A stretch of 64,000 bases of DNA, taken from NCBI GenBank assembly GCA_028455995.1, contig JABELC010000008.1:1914001-1978000 (forward strand), read 5' to 3'. Within the stretch, counting starts at the first letter, position 1. Every line of letters begins with the position of its first letter. This DNA comes from Scleromitrula shiraiana. Lineage: Eukaryota > Ascomycota > Leotiomycetes > Helotiales > Sclerotiniaceae. The notes beneath the pieces are model-generated. The model searched no databases. It saw only the letters and a program-made list of their open reading frames with translations, and had not been told where the DNA came from. The position numbers were made by a program, and so were the translations under genes. Shown one piece after another: positions 35,001 through 46,606 of the stretch.

Positions 35001-35337
35001 TCAATACATACACTACTAAGGCAAGGTTGCTTTCCATCAATACAGCAACGGGTGCTGATTTTGTTATGGTCCCATCATTACGCTGAAGGGGAGGTTCCAC
35101 CTCGGGCATATTCGTCTTCAGCCATTGTTGGCAACGAATAATGGCTTGCTGAAGCTTTCTGTAATTCACTTCTATGAAGGAATTTCGAGCGTCTCTATCC
35201 TTCTTCTCCGCTTGAATACAAAACACATGATCTGGATTATATTTTAAATGAAACTCAACCAGATCAGGCAAGCTTCGTATGGTGTTTTCCGAAGATGGCT
35301 GAAGATCAACTTTGGGATTAAGAAACGTCGATGCCAT
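32016..35337 (-). CDS. NRPS-like carboxylic acid reductase (A-T-R)
   Basis: Activates an (aryl) carboxylic acid with ATP, holds it as a thioester and reduces it with NADPH to the aldehyde. Three phase-0 exons: 35337-34519, 34469-32469, 32414-32016, total 1072 residues, the normal length for fungal A-T-R enzymes. Adenylation domain: ILHSSGTSGMPKPI (A3) and NHYGATETGP (A5). Thiolation domain: FELGMDSLQAAK with the phosphopantetheine Ser near residue 622. Thioester reductase: VVVTGSTGSLGSHFLAHLL (near 709), INIVHIAW-type core (NIVHIAWPMTFK), FVSSISTVGNY (Ser/Thr) and GYARAKLVCE (YxxxK, near 877). The ATG at 35337 is preferred over an upstream GTG-started extension. Located immediately upstream of the NR-PKS on the same strand, so the PKS acid is the obvious candidate substrate, as in other NR-PKS/NRPS-like pairs. 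Confidence 0.92.
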
Positions 35338-35874
35338 CTTTTTGTTCGAGTTCACGTGAAAATTTTGAATGGCCGAGACAGACTCAGAACCAAGTGGTCA
35401 TTCAAAGATTGAATAGACGCTCAGTGATAATAAAGCTACAGATAGCACCGAACCCCATATACATGAACTCGTCCGCCAAACCAATAATTATTTGGGTATG
35501 CCGAAGGTGAAATTCTTTCTATGAGTACGTAGGAGGGAGCACACGCGCATCCAAGCAACTCGGGTCTTCCTTCAAACCCTACTATAGTTGTGTACTCCTG
35601 ACTAAGCAGAAAATTCACCTCCAATCCGGAGCACGAGTGCATCGCAGTCTACTGATTCATGAATGACCGCTTTACAGGACCCTCAGCTTTTGTACTATCA
35701 TTTCTTACCTTCTTGTTCAGCAAACTTTGCATTGCTTGTTTGAATGAGACGAGTTCATATATTATATCTTCGATGGAAAGCTATTTTACAGAACCCCTAG
35801 TGGAGCAATTGCTAAATAATTATATGTTCTATTCTATGCTATCAAACGCCAGCCCCATAACAGAGCAATATGTG
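35338..35874. other. Intergenic: A-T-R promoter and Myb-gene 3' flank
   Basis: No gene seen. The genes on both sides run leftward, so this holds the terminator of the Myb gene and the promoter of the A-T-R gene. Confidence 0.5.
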
Positions 35875-37191
35875 TTAATCTTTTAATACATGGATTGTCA
35901 AATCTCCTTTGACCTGCATGAGACTTTCTAACAGTTCATGCGTCAAATTAGATTTCCCCAAAGTAACAGTGACACCAGAACTTCTCTTCTCGCCTTTCTC
36001 GGAAATATCCGGACTGGAACGAGAAGGACTCTCCATCAAACGAGCTTGACTCGGCTCTCCTCGACTTTCTGATACGTTATTAAAATCACCTTCCAACATG
36101 CTAAAATCAAAAGCGTTTTCGTCAAGCATACTCGTCCAGTCTATTGGGGTTTCAAACTGCCCCCAATGATGAGGATGAGTATTAAATAGAGGCTGCTGCG
36201 CCGATGTTGCTACGTCAAACATTTCCCAGCTCGGAAGAGATGACTGGTCCATTGTTGGGAAACCTAAGAGGGAGTTTTCCTCTGAAACCGTTCCTTCGAA
36301 ATTGTCACTTAAGCCGGTTATGTTGCCGCCCGTGTGTGAATCGTAAATCATTTCCATATCGTCGTTCCTCGAACTGTCACCAGAACCCTCATCCTCTGAT
36401 ATACTATCGGGGATTACTAGTTTGGGTGATGAAGTTATTGATCGTCTAGCACGGCGACGGCTTAGAGCCACACTTCTGTGGGATGTTAGAGGATAATAAT
36501 TGACTGGAATGGATGTGGTTCTTGAACTTACCGATTTCTAATATCGTGGGTTGAACGATCTGGTAGTACTGACAGACTAATTTCTTTCCAGTTATTACCA
36601 ACCCTAGCTATGGCATTTTCAAGGATCCTATCCTCTTCGGTAGTCCAAGGGGCATGCTTGAAGCCTGGACCTAAGACATGTTCCCAGCGTTTTGCACATT
36701 CTGTCGCACACTGTGGTTAGGAAGGAACAAAATCCGCGGATTTAAAGGCTGTCTTACGATCTCCATTCCTCGTTTCCATTAGCCTAGCCACACTCGACCA
36801 CCTTAACGAAATTAGTCATGTTATTGGGAATTAGATTGGAGTTATAAGTACTCACTTGAATCCTTCTTGTGCAATAGCTTGTTGGAGTCTTTCGTCCTCC
36901 TCTGGTGTCCAAGCACCTTTTCGAATAACACTTACTTTGTTGTAGCGCTTTCTACAGTCCTTGTTTGATCTTCCCGGCAATAATTCTGCAACCTCATTCC
37001 AGTTTTTCACACTTCCTTGCTCGTTGACTAAGACATTAGCATAAACTCTCTACTGATTCATGTTAGGAAAACAAACATAAAATAGGTATCATACTTTGAA
37101 TCCGCGCTGCATTTGTAAGGATATCATCTTCCCCTTTACTCCACCATTTGCGTTCTCTTCGTTGTTTTGGTTCTCTTGCGGGACCTGACAT
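35875..37191 (-). CDS. Myb-type (three-repeat) DNA-binding protein, putative cluster regulator
   Basis: A five-exon gene rebuilt from GT-AG introns. Exon 1 (ATG 37191) has the first Myb helix region RERKWWSKGEDDILTNAARI; the next exon completes it (KNWNEVAELLPGRSNKDCRK) and starts repeat 2 (GAWTPEEDERLQQAIAQEG); then WSSVARLMETRN, CAKRWEHVLGPGFKHAPWT and TEEDRILENAIARVGNNWKE complete repeats 2 and 3, ending RSTHDIRNRSVALSRRRARR. For the 36.7-kb intron the acceptor GCGACAG (not the earlier CCACAG) keeps the Myb frame. The last exon (36477-35875) is acidic and Ser/Asp-rich (PDSISEDEGSGDSS), a plausible activation region, with a short C-terminal hydrophobic end. Regularly spaced Trp residues support DNA binding. 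Its place in the core suggests pathway-specific control; Myb regulators are less usual there than Zn2Cys6 proteins. Confidence 0.8.
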
Positions 37192-38694
37192 GGTAATGAT
37201 ATATAATTCTAAGAGTTTAAACTAGGTACAAGCACTAAAAAATAAGGGGCGGCCCGGTTGGGGAATTGTTGGCAGGCGGGCTTCAGGTTGTTTTGCAACA
37301 ATTGGAAGCTGCCAGCCATGACAATAAATGAAGTGTGAGGCCTGCTGACAAGATATCGGCGTGCCAATTCTTCATGCTGTAAGAATTCTGTTGGTAATTG
37401 ACATATCGCTCATAAGCTCGGTAAGTACATTGGGGGGTACAAGTTGTGTGTGTTGTACTTATCGAAAAGAAGATATGCTAGCGCATGTGGGTGGAGGGGT
37501 TCACTTCTTCATGTTTCACGATACGCTAGTAGATCACAGTGAGATTCAGCCTTGCTAGCTTTTCTTTACTCCTTACACCGCCAGCTTCAGATCGTATTCT
37601 CCGGTTAAAGTCCTCACAGCAGTTCAACGGGTATTGCCATGAAATGATTGCATCATATAGTTCTGTACTGTTAATCGATTACCATTCTAGTTATGTACCA
37701 TAAGATCGCTAGTGAGTATGCAACTCATCCGTATTACTAGCCTATCAAAGAGACTGATGATTCGAACGGACTGGATGTAGGGTTTGGATTCCTCGGTCTC
37801 ATCAGCATTGGCACTGAGAAGCTTTGTCAGATCCAATGTAGCTGTTTGATAAAGTCAAACGCTCGTTTAACGTCCGGAGTTAGCACAGCCGAAACTTGTT
37901 ATTTGCAGAATTAGTAGATTATAACACATTAATCAAGTACGAGTTGACTGCATAGAGAGACTTTCGTAAGAAATGTCAGTCTTGGATAGTCGGATTGATT
38001 CCCAGACTAATCAGGATAGCAATTCGTTCCAGATAATAACTATAGAGTTAGCGTCATGCGAATGTTTCAATCTTTAGTACCTAAATATGCATATGTTACA
38101 ACTCATCTGAAGTGTGCGGATGTAGTAGGTTAGTAATCATTACTGAAGATCTTCAAGTTTATCATATGGCCTCGGCACTTGTGTAATAAAGATGGTGGAG
38201 GGGGATCTGAATCTTACCAAGCAGACATTATTTTCCCGACATAAGAATGGAACAGTACATTGTGGGGAAGGATTAGTACGAGCTCACATGAAACTCTTGA
38301 AAATATTCATGCAGGCGATATACGAACTATTAGATGCAGTTTTTACATCTGGACATAATCCATGCGCATGCGCACTCAAACCCTACAGCCCTACTGGGCG
38401 CTTGCTTAATTAGGTGTAGTGCAATATCCTTGGGATTTCGCTATTATGCACCGATATCGCAGAACTATGTTTAGTCAGCAAGAAAGGTTATCTCACCACT
38501 CCACTGGTGTTTTCATCGTGATTCTAACAACCACAACCTCAACGTCGATATTGCCTTGATCTATCCTCTGTTTAATACCAAATTACTTCCTTTGGAGAGT
38601 TTTTTTTCAAAGCATCTGCATATCACTTTCTCCCAATGGCCAGGAATTCAATATGTTTTACGATTATAAGTAATTTCTATATATGAGAGGAAAG
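37192..38694. other. 1.5-kb gene-free interval inside the cluster
   Basis: Includes the Myb promoter and the AKR 3' flank. Small frames (for example 37361-37558 + and 38192-38413 +) have no family resemblance. No repeat or transposon end was identified. The reason for such a long gap in a compact cluster is not evident. Confidence 0.45.
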
Positions 38695-39811
38695 CTATGT
38701 CCAAATATTATCTTCCATTCCCGGGAATTGGCGATGGCCAAATACATCGAAAGATTTCAAGATTTCATCAAGTTCTTCTTTCTCTCCATTGCTCATTTCA
38801 ACTACTCTATAATTTTCCCTGATCCGTTCACGTGATGTAGATCCTGGAATGGGTATTATTTCGCCACATTTTCCCGTATTGGAAGATTTATTAATCCAAG
38901 CAAGTGCTAGCTGTGCAGGTGTAACACCCTTAGCTTCCGCGAAAGCTTTTAGTTTGTCGACTAAATCAATGTTTTTCGAGAAGTTCTAGTCGGTTGAAAG
39001 TCAGTCATAGTATTATCGATCAAGATTGGATAACAAAAGATAATCATACTTCGGGGTGGAAACGGCCGAACAGAAGACGTATATCCCCTTTGGGGATATC
39101 TTCAAGCTTTTTGATAGCACCAGTAAGGAAGCCATAGCCAAGAGGAGCGTATGCTAGTAATGTAGTATTGGTTTCTTTAGCTGCAGCTGCCACACCATTC
39201 TCGAGTATCTCGGTACTCCATAGTGAGAATTCTACTTCCGCATATTTGATCGGACAGATCGCGGCAGCGCGTCTAATTGTTTCTGCCCTAACTTCAGATA
39301 GACCTACAGCGCCGATTTTACCTTCATCCTGAAGCTCTTTAAGCGCACCCACTGTTTCCTCAACTGGGACATTTTTATCCATCCGAGAAGGTCCAAACAC
39401 GTCGATCTTTTTGAATCCACCGAGTATATCATTACACTCTTTCCAACTAGCTCGTACGTCATCCCTTGTACAGCGTGGGGTTCCAATAGCAGCATCATGG
39501 CAGGCACGTATGAAGAGAGTAACCTTCTCTGAATCTTCGGGATATTTCTCAAAGTAGCGGCGTAGAAGTTGGATACCTGCTGTCGCTGGGGCAGGTGGCA
39601 TACCGTAGATACTGCAGCTACTCCAGACAGTTGCTCCATTTTCGATAGCTGCTTTCATGGAAGGGAATGCCTGATCATCTGGTATGGATTCAGGTCGCCA
39701 GGTATATCCCTATTGGAGTCAGAAATCATAAATTTAACCCCGAGGCCTCCAACGGAATTAATCACTTACCATAAGGCCGAAGCCCATTGTAGGTTGAGGA
39801 GAGGTTGCCAT
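38695..39811 (-). CDS. Aldo-keto reductase homologue (pyridoxal-reductase-like) with altered catalytic residues
   Basis: TIM-barrel NADPH-reductase family. Start ATG 39811 (MATSPQPTMGFGLM, then intron to about 39711), a large middle exon (39711 to about 39050), an intron, and a last exon to TAG 38695-38697 with PAQLALAWINKSS, IPIPGSTSRERIREN and a tail ending NIWT. About 335 residues, full family length. Compared with the usual fungal pattern WNGGEFYG and SVKGG, this protein reads TVWSSCSIYG and LFIRAC: the Tyr is kept but the acidic residue becomes Ser and the catalytic Lys position is Arg. The barrel core (KKIDVFGPSRMD, GKIGAVGLSEV, AEVEFSLWSTEI, AYAPLGYGFLTG) and the cofactor region are well conserved. 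So it may be catalytically changed, have a different substrate or cofactor role, or be non-enzymatic. Within the cluster, aldehyde reduction would be the default guess. Confidence 0.85.
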
Positions 39812-40830
39812 GGTTGATGGTTATTGGATGGGGATCAGATAATCGATGTTTATTCCTCCAAGTATTGTTTTGGAACTCGGAGATAACTAAGAGTATCTAT
39901 GGAACCTGACAGCTTGACAAAGACCTGCAGAGGGGCACATTATGGTGACAATATACCAACGGAAGTTGAAAGAGTGGGCTCGTGGGGGTTCACGTCTATT
40001 CGGAACCGAGTCGTTGGAGTGTACCGGAAGTCTACAGAGTTTAGGAAAGCTTACCCGTTGATTGCTTACGAAAGCTCGCAAGATGACACCGGACCCGAGT
40101 GACATCCCAAAAGCTACCTAAACTAGGTTGAAGCTGACATCAAAGTGATGTTGTACAAGCTTTTCTTACTAAATTAGAGCCGTTACTTGAGACATCGGCC
40201 GATCTAAGGATCAATCCCAATAAATTTCAATTTCAGTTATATTTCGATTAGATGTACTTTTTAGGATGATTCTAGTGAATTATAAGCCCTGGCTTTTCAA
40301 AACAGTGAATCACTGCAGATGGGACGCTTGTGGCTGAACTTGAATTCGCCGTAAATTTTATGCATAATGCCAAGGATTACCAACGTGGCTTTTACGTCAA
40401 AACGGAGTTTTCAGCAACTCCTCTTGGCAATGTTAGATTCCCAGCCGTGGAATTCGAAAAAGAATCTGAATTTTGTATGCAGTTCTGTTCGATCGTATTG
40501 CTAGTAAATCGAAAGTGTTGCAAGTTATTATCTAGCTTGCAGTTCATTTCTACTATTTCGAACGTGGCAGAAGCTTCCTGCACTTTTATGCTTCGAACTT
40601 ACTCGTTATATAATCAAAATATAAATTGAGATATTTAGCTCGTTGGGGTTTAAACACCCATTAAATGTTTAAAGTATGAACATAAATATGAAAAACTTTC
40701 TAACTAATACAGAAATAAATATTTATATCGTGTCATCAGCTGTCTTAGTTTTCGATATTTTCTATGCTACTCAATGTATGCCATTCTATTTCTGACCTCT
40801 AACTCTAAGTATATGGATGCAGTTTATCTA
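39812..40830. other. Intergenic region between DMATS 3' end and AKR start
   Basis: No convincing coding frame; the short plus-strand frame at 40330-40629 is AT-rich and shows no motif. It should contain the AKR promoter and the DMATS terminator. Confidence 0.5.
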
Positions 40831-42532
40831 TTATTGCTTGGTAGGAACAAATCTAGCAGCGTGATACGCTTCAGGGCAGATATACGATTTGATATCGGGC
40901 TCCCCTCCCTTCTTGTTGAACAAGTAACTCAAGTAGGTGTGTAAACCTTTTCCATTCTCCAATCCTCGGTGTTCTGCAATGCTCTCAATCATTTGCATGT
41001 AACCATCACAGTAATCCCCACGACCACGTGCCTTCATAGCACCCATAAGGTTCTCTGCGATTTGGCGATCGTTCGGTCCAAATTTGCGAACTGGAACGTA
41101 AAGCTTGACTTCAGGGATAACCGCCTCGGCCCTACCCGGCGCCACATCAAAAAAGTAAACAAACCCTTTGGTCAAAGCCTCATTTTCTGTATATCTCTCT
41201 GACTCCGGGCGCATGTCGTTAACTGGCACTTCTTCGTCTTCGCTATAGTCTTCTGGAAGTCCCAATACAGTCAATATCAGATTTCGTAGATCTTGCATCT
41301 TCTCCTCGGGGATATCCACAATTCCTCCTACAGTCATGATCTCGCGGACCGATTTGAAGGAGGTGTTGGGAGTTGTAAAATAAAGCTTGAGTCGCGAATT
41401 CACAGGTTCAGTATCATCCATGGCTAATAAGCTGCAGTAATCACCATTTTGTTAGCTTGGTTCGAAGTTTGTGATCATGATAGGACAGCCAATAAAAACT
41501 TGGCGGAAACATGTTTCAATGCGAATCAGACCACCTGAGGATACACTGATTCATGAGCCACGTTCCAATTGAGTAATCAGAATGCCATATTGCTACATTT
41601 GATGCTAAGCAACCAAGATATTTGGTTGTTTGATTGGATATCGGAGAACGCCGTGGTTCATGAATTAGTAAACTCTCCGGTGTGATTTATTTGATACATA
41701 AAATAATTCCGATATTTACTTACATTGGCATCATTTCTTTACCTCTTGGGTTATTGCGAGCGAATTCCATCAAGGTGACACGGCCTGGATTAGTAGGATC
41801 TAACTTCTTAATGGCTTCATCCCACTCATCCAAAGTCAAGTGGTAATGATGCCCAAGCTTACGCGGAACGAAGTACGACTTGAGGCCTACCCCACTACTC
41901 ACAAACTCTACCGCATGCATCATGGTTGTGGTCATGTTTAGCTTGCTCTCTTCAGCCTCTTTTGCATATCTTGCGATATCATGGTCAAACAAGTCACCAA
42001 GAAAATGATGCACCCATGTGAAGTCAGCTTCTGGCACCACTTCTTTGACAGCATGAATATATTCCAACGTGGCTGAAAGGTTTAAAGGATCTCTAGCCGT
42101 ACCCGAGAGCTTATTGACTGCTTCCCATGAGTAACGGATATCAGGCTCTCCCTTGGTTGTGTTCCATTTCCATGAATATTCCATGGGTGAGCCCTCAATG
42201 CCCGTTATAGATTTGTAGTTGATATGTCCATCGGCCGAGGGAGCCGGACCTAGCCTAGGACACTATTGAAAAGGCAAATCAGCTGATTGATACGAGTTGT
42301 TCGTGTAAGGTACAAAACTTTTGCTTACTATCCAGTGGTAGTGAAACAGTAAGGTATCATACTGTCTGTCGATGGAATACCCAGCCCCTTCCACCATGTT
42401 GGCCAAGTGGTACCCCGTGAGATTCCACCAATAATCTGAGTCTGGGTCTCGAGATGGTAAACATCGTTTTGAGAGTGATTCCCAGACCTTAGTAGAGTAT
42501 TTCTGAGTAGATGAACTAATAATGGCAGCCAT
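40831..42532 (-). CDS. Aromatic prenyltransferase, DMATS superfamily
   Basis: Soluble ABBA-fold enzyme that attaches a dimethylallyl (or longer) group to an aromatic ring or its oxygen; no membrane UbiA features. Exons 42532-42329, 42262-41724 and 41431-40831 join in frame to 447 residues, the standard DMATS length. Family landmarks: YWWNLTGYHLANMVEGAGYS near the N-terminus, MEYSWKWNTTKGEPDIRYSW (substrate/diphosphate region with Glu and Arg), LKSYFVPRKLG (Lys/Tyr), SRLKLYFTTPNTSF (the conserved K-x-Y pair) and EVKLYVPVRKFGPND with NKKGGEPDIKSYICPEAYH at the end. The Lys/Arg/Tyr positions needed for binding the isoprenyl diphosphate appear present. Most DMATS enzymes act on indoles, but several act on polyketide phenols or aldehydes. 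The neighbouring NR-PKS and A-T-R make a phenolic aldehyde the favoured acceptor here (inference). Confidence 0.93.
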
Positions 42533-43197
42533 GATGAAGCTCAGGTTTGATTTCTTTATCAGCCCCCTAATCGATTTCCTTCCTGTCTTTCTTATATTAT
42601 ATGAAGTTATCGTAACAATTAGCTGTGCTATCAAAACCAGGAATTTGGTACCAAGAACGTTGGTAAGCCCACAACTCGGACCCTACCCTCGCCACAAGGA
42701 ACCCCCGAGCTCACGTAAAACGGGAGCCGAGTTCAATGTTTTTAAATATCTGATCGCTTACGAACAGCCACAGAACTCCACGTGGAATCTAGGATAGGGA
42801 TGCAAGCGCAGCATCAGCTGACATAACCAATAATATTCAATCTTGAACGCCCTAATGATACAAGCTTATTGCGGCGATATTCACATAAGATTGCGATTTT
42901 AGTCTTTGTTCCAGGCATTCAATGAAGATTAGCTGATATGTTTGCTAACGTACCGTTCTCATAGTAGTAGACAGCTGTGATATCAATGGCGGTGCACGAT
43001 GACATTACAGTCATTCTATACTGAATCCACAATCCTAAAATGAACAAATTCAGCAGAAGGAAGAAAATGTGGTGTTTCTATAATTAAACATGAATTCATA
43101 TAAGAGAAGGAACCCAGCCAGAATATGTAGGTTACTTGCATATGCAGTTCTTGTATTTCTCTACAACCTAGTTTCTACTCATAAATCACGAATCAAA
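42533..43197. promoter_or_regulatory. Divergent promoter between DMATS and GMC genes
   Basis: About 660 bp without a reliable gene, separating the start codons of two oppositely transcribed cluster genes. An alternative, longer GMC start (ATG 43090) would lie in it. Confidence 0.5.
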
Positions 43198-45485
43198 ATG
43201 TCGCCAAGAAAGATGATTGGGGTTATGGCCATAGCCGCCCTTGTAGACTTTTCAACTGCTACGATCGGAGCTACTGTTAATGCCCAGGGCATTACCCAAT
43301 TATATGGAGACTCTTTTGGAATACAGGGAATTAATCGAACGTTTGACTATATTGTAAGTGTTGACCATGCATATGCATCGTTGATCTTCTTGGCTTGCCA
43401 TTCCGAGTATGCTTACAGTTACCCCTCAGATTGTTGGTGGCGGAAATGCTGGTAATGCAATTGCCGCTCGACTTGCTATGGATCCGGCCAATTATACCGT
43501 TGCCGTTATCGAAGCCGGAAACTTCTACGAAATTATGAACGGAAATATCACTCAGGTTCCGGCTTATTCGTTCAAGAGTGTAAACCCTAGCGGCTCGACC
43601 ATTGCATCAGTGACGAATGTGGGGTTGCCCACCGTACCACAAGCTGTGAGTATTCATATCTGACCTTTCGAAAGAATTACTGCTTACAATTTTAAGGGAT
43701 ACAATGGACGTAGTTTGTTTTACACCATCGGCCAAGCCTTTGGGGGAGGTACGGCAGCCAATTTTGGAGGATATGTCAGGCCGACAGTGGGAACCATGGA
43801 TTGGTGGGCAAAACTTGTTGGGGACGATTATTGGAAAGTCAGTAATCGCTGACATTACTCCTACTAAAAAAGCTTGGACTTAGCTAACAAGATGGATTTT
43901 TGTAGTGGGACAATGTTTATCCGTTCTTTAAGAAGAGCACAACATTTACCCCTCCTGACTACTCGAAAATTGACCCATCTCTGAATATTACATACGATGC
44001 AACCGCTTTTGAAGATGGTGCAGGACCACTGCATGTATCTTACGGAAACTGGGCAGGCCCATATGGACCTTATCTCGAGGAAGCATATGTCAGCTTGGGA
44101 CTTGATGCATCTGCAGGGTTCAATAGCGGTACTATGATTGGCTACGGTACGGGTACCGGAGTCATCGATACAAGGACAGCTACTCGTGACTCTTCGGAAA
44201 CCTCCTTCTTACAAGCTGGAATTGCCGCTAGCCGTCTTCTTACAGTCTACCCTAACACTCTCATGAAGAAAGTCTTGTTTGATGATAATAAGAAGGCCAC
44301 TGGTGTTGAGGTAACATCTAATATTGCAAACGTTGCATTATCATGGCAATTGAATGCAAGCAAGGAGGTTATCGTGTCAGCCGGAGTTGTAAGTATTTTC
44401 CATCTATTTACTTGCCCTAATAAGAAGATCTTGACTAACAACCTGTAGTGGAACTCGCCAAAGCTATTGATGCTTTCTGGTGTTGGCCCATCCGATACCC
44501 TTACACAACATGGTATCGAAACAGTTGTAGATTTACCAGGTGTTGGGCAAAATCAACGTGTAAGTTAGCATTCGATAGTTTTTGAATTTGAGGAACGATG
44601 AACGGCAGATGATTATCTGTTTCTCACATCTATGACATCATTGGCTAACATAACAATACCTGATAGGACTCGCCATTCGTGACACTTGTATTCAAGGCCA
44701 ACATTACAACCAACACACAATGGATTGCAGGCAACCCTGCAGTTGTTGAGGAGGTAGAAAGTCAGTACATCAACAATCAATCCGGCCGTCTCACCGGACT
44801 CGGAACTGGACAAGGTCTTGCTGCCGAACATTTTCCAGCACATCTTCGAAAATCATTTAGCAACTCAACGCTCGGATTCTTAAAGACCTTTCCCGAAGAT
44901 TGGCCGGAAGTTCAATACCTACCACTGGAAAGTTCCGCATTCCCCGCAGACCTTGGCCCAGATGACAACTACATGAGTATCGGCTCAGCTCTTCTATCTA
45001 CTTCATCGATTGGTAACATGACTATCTCCAGCAATAATGTTTTAGATGATCCAATCATCAGTCCCAACTGGCTTTTGGATTCTGGAGATTTGGAAATGGC
45101 CGTTGCAGCATTCAAGCGAGTTCGTGAAATCGCTGCAAACACTAGTATCATCGAATCCGAATATATCCCTGGTCCAACAGTTTCTACAGACGCCGAGATC
45201 ACTGAATGGTTAAAAAATCATATGGCTTTGATTTATCACGGTTCCAGTACTTGCAAGATGGGCTGTGCTAATGATACTATGGCTGTACTTGACAGTCGAG
45301 CTCGGGTACGTGGGGTGACTGGTCTTCGTGTCGTGGATGCCAGTTCTTTTCCAAATCTCCCTCCTGGATATCCGATGTCTGCAGTCTGTAAGTATATTTC
45401 TATGAATAGTTCTGATTCTTCTTGCTAATGACATACAGATATGTTTGCAGAGGCCATTGCTGCGTCAATTCTTTCTGGGGAATAG
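43198..45485 (+). CDS. Secreted GMC (glucose-methanol-choline) FAD oxidoreductase
   Basis: Flavin oxidase/dehydrogenase for alcohols. The ATG at 43198 (AAAATG context) gives signal-like MIGVMAIAALVDFSTATIG; an in-frame ATG at 43090 would add another hydrophobic segment. Exon 1 ends FDYI and after the intron 43354-43430 continues IVGGGNAGNAIAARL, the FAD Rossmann motif. Later: GQAFGGGTAANFGGY-type GMC signature (43725-43770), ASKEVIVSAG and LLMLSGVGP. The C-terminus has YHGSSTCKMG with the catalytic His and FPNLPPGYPMSAVYMFAEAI. Where most members have PGHP, this one has PGYP, so the second active-site His is Tyr. Introns are near 43645-43697, 43837-43905, 44389-44447, 44561-44666 and 45389-45440. 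About 600 residues. With the BBE enzyme it is one of two secreted flavin oxidases in the cluster; benzyl or allyl alcohol oxidation is a reasonable guess. Confidence 0.88.
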
Positions 45486-46606
45486 TTTGTGGGTGTAGGA
45501 TTTGGTAATGATTTCTTTTCTTATATTTCTCCTCTTGCTTCTGTTATCCATACAAGTAATAGGGTTTAGAATTTTTGGAGAAAGATGTTCATTTATAGGT
45601 GGTCTATTGTAGTTCCATGGTGTTAGGCTTGGCGTTGTTTGTTTATTTCAAGATATTTAACTAGTAGAACTATTCTGGATAGAGTGGAAATCTGATTTGG
45701 TTATATAAATACTATTAGGGCAATGAAAAACTTTTTAAGATTTATTGAAATAATAACTGTTCTCAATCCAAGTCCTAATGTAGGAACTTCGCAGATCCTC
45801 TACACAGAAAGCCATTCATCATCGGTATTGACTATCTGCGGCAGCTAATCCTCTCATGCCTTCAATTGTAATGCTACCCAAAAGCAGAAAAACTGCAATA
45901 TCTGAAACTACTTCCTTCGCCAGAATCAATGCCATATGTATGTATGGGCTTACTTATATCAATTTCAAATACTCGCAGATCCACTGCTTCTTCAGAATCT
46001 GCCTTCAGCAATCCCTTTTCTAGTCGATGGCACGTACAACCGTACATATTCATCAAACTGGTAACAATAAAGATATACAAAGATACTGGAATAGTTTAAT
46101 TCTATATGTCAGACTGCCTCAATGTTGCCTATTTGAAACCTTCAAATCCAAAATCCTTTCTAAACCCTTAAATAAGCATCTGAAACATTGTATTAAATCA
46201 TTCCAAAATGCGACTATCCCAGATAAGACCTAAAAGCTAGAGAAGATACCAAATTTAATGTTTTAGAGATGATAGCTTTGTGTGTATTTAACTACGACAA
46301 GGAGGTAACATTGGGGGTATACAGAGAATTCAAGGTCGCCACTACGAGCGTCACAACAATGCAACAGGATGGGGACCGCTACCTTACACTCTCCGATGAT
46401 TATGTTACATCCAATACCCAATAACATAATGTCTAACACCACGGATACGGCTGGCTCAAATTTTTGGTACATTCTCCAACGATAAATGTTTACGAAGTTT
46501 GATAGTTCTTGAAGTTACTAGATTTCAATATCTAACCGTTCAAAATTCATTCGGCAATGATTTAATACTCAGCATCCCCTTTCATACGAGTCACTCTTCC
46601 GATGAT
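45486..46606. other. Convergent intergenic region between GMC and methyltransferase
   Basis: About 1.1 kb, AT-rich. Short frames on both strands show no motifs. Nothing further was identified. Confidence 0.5.
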
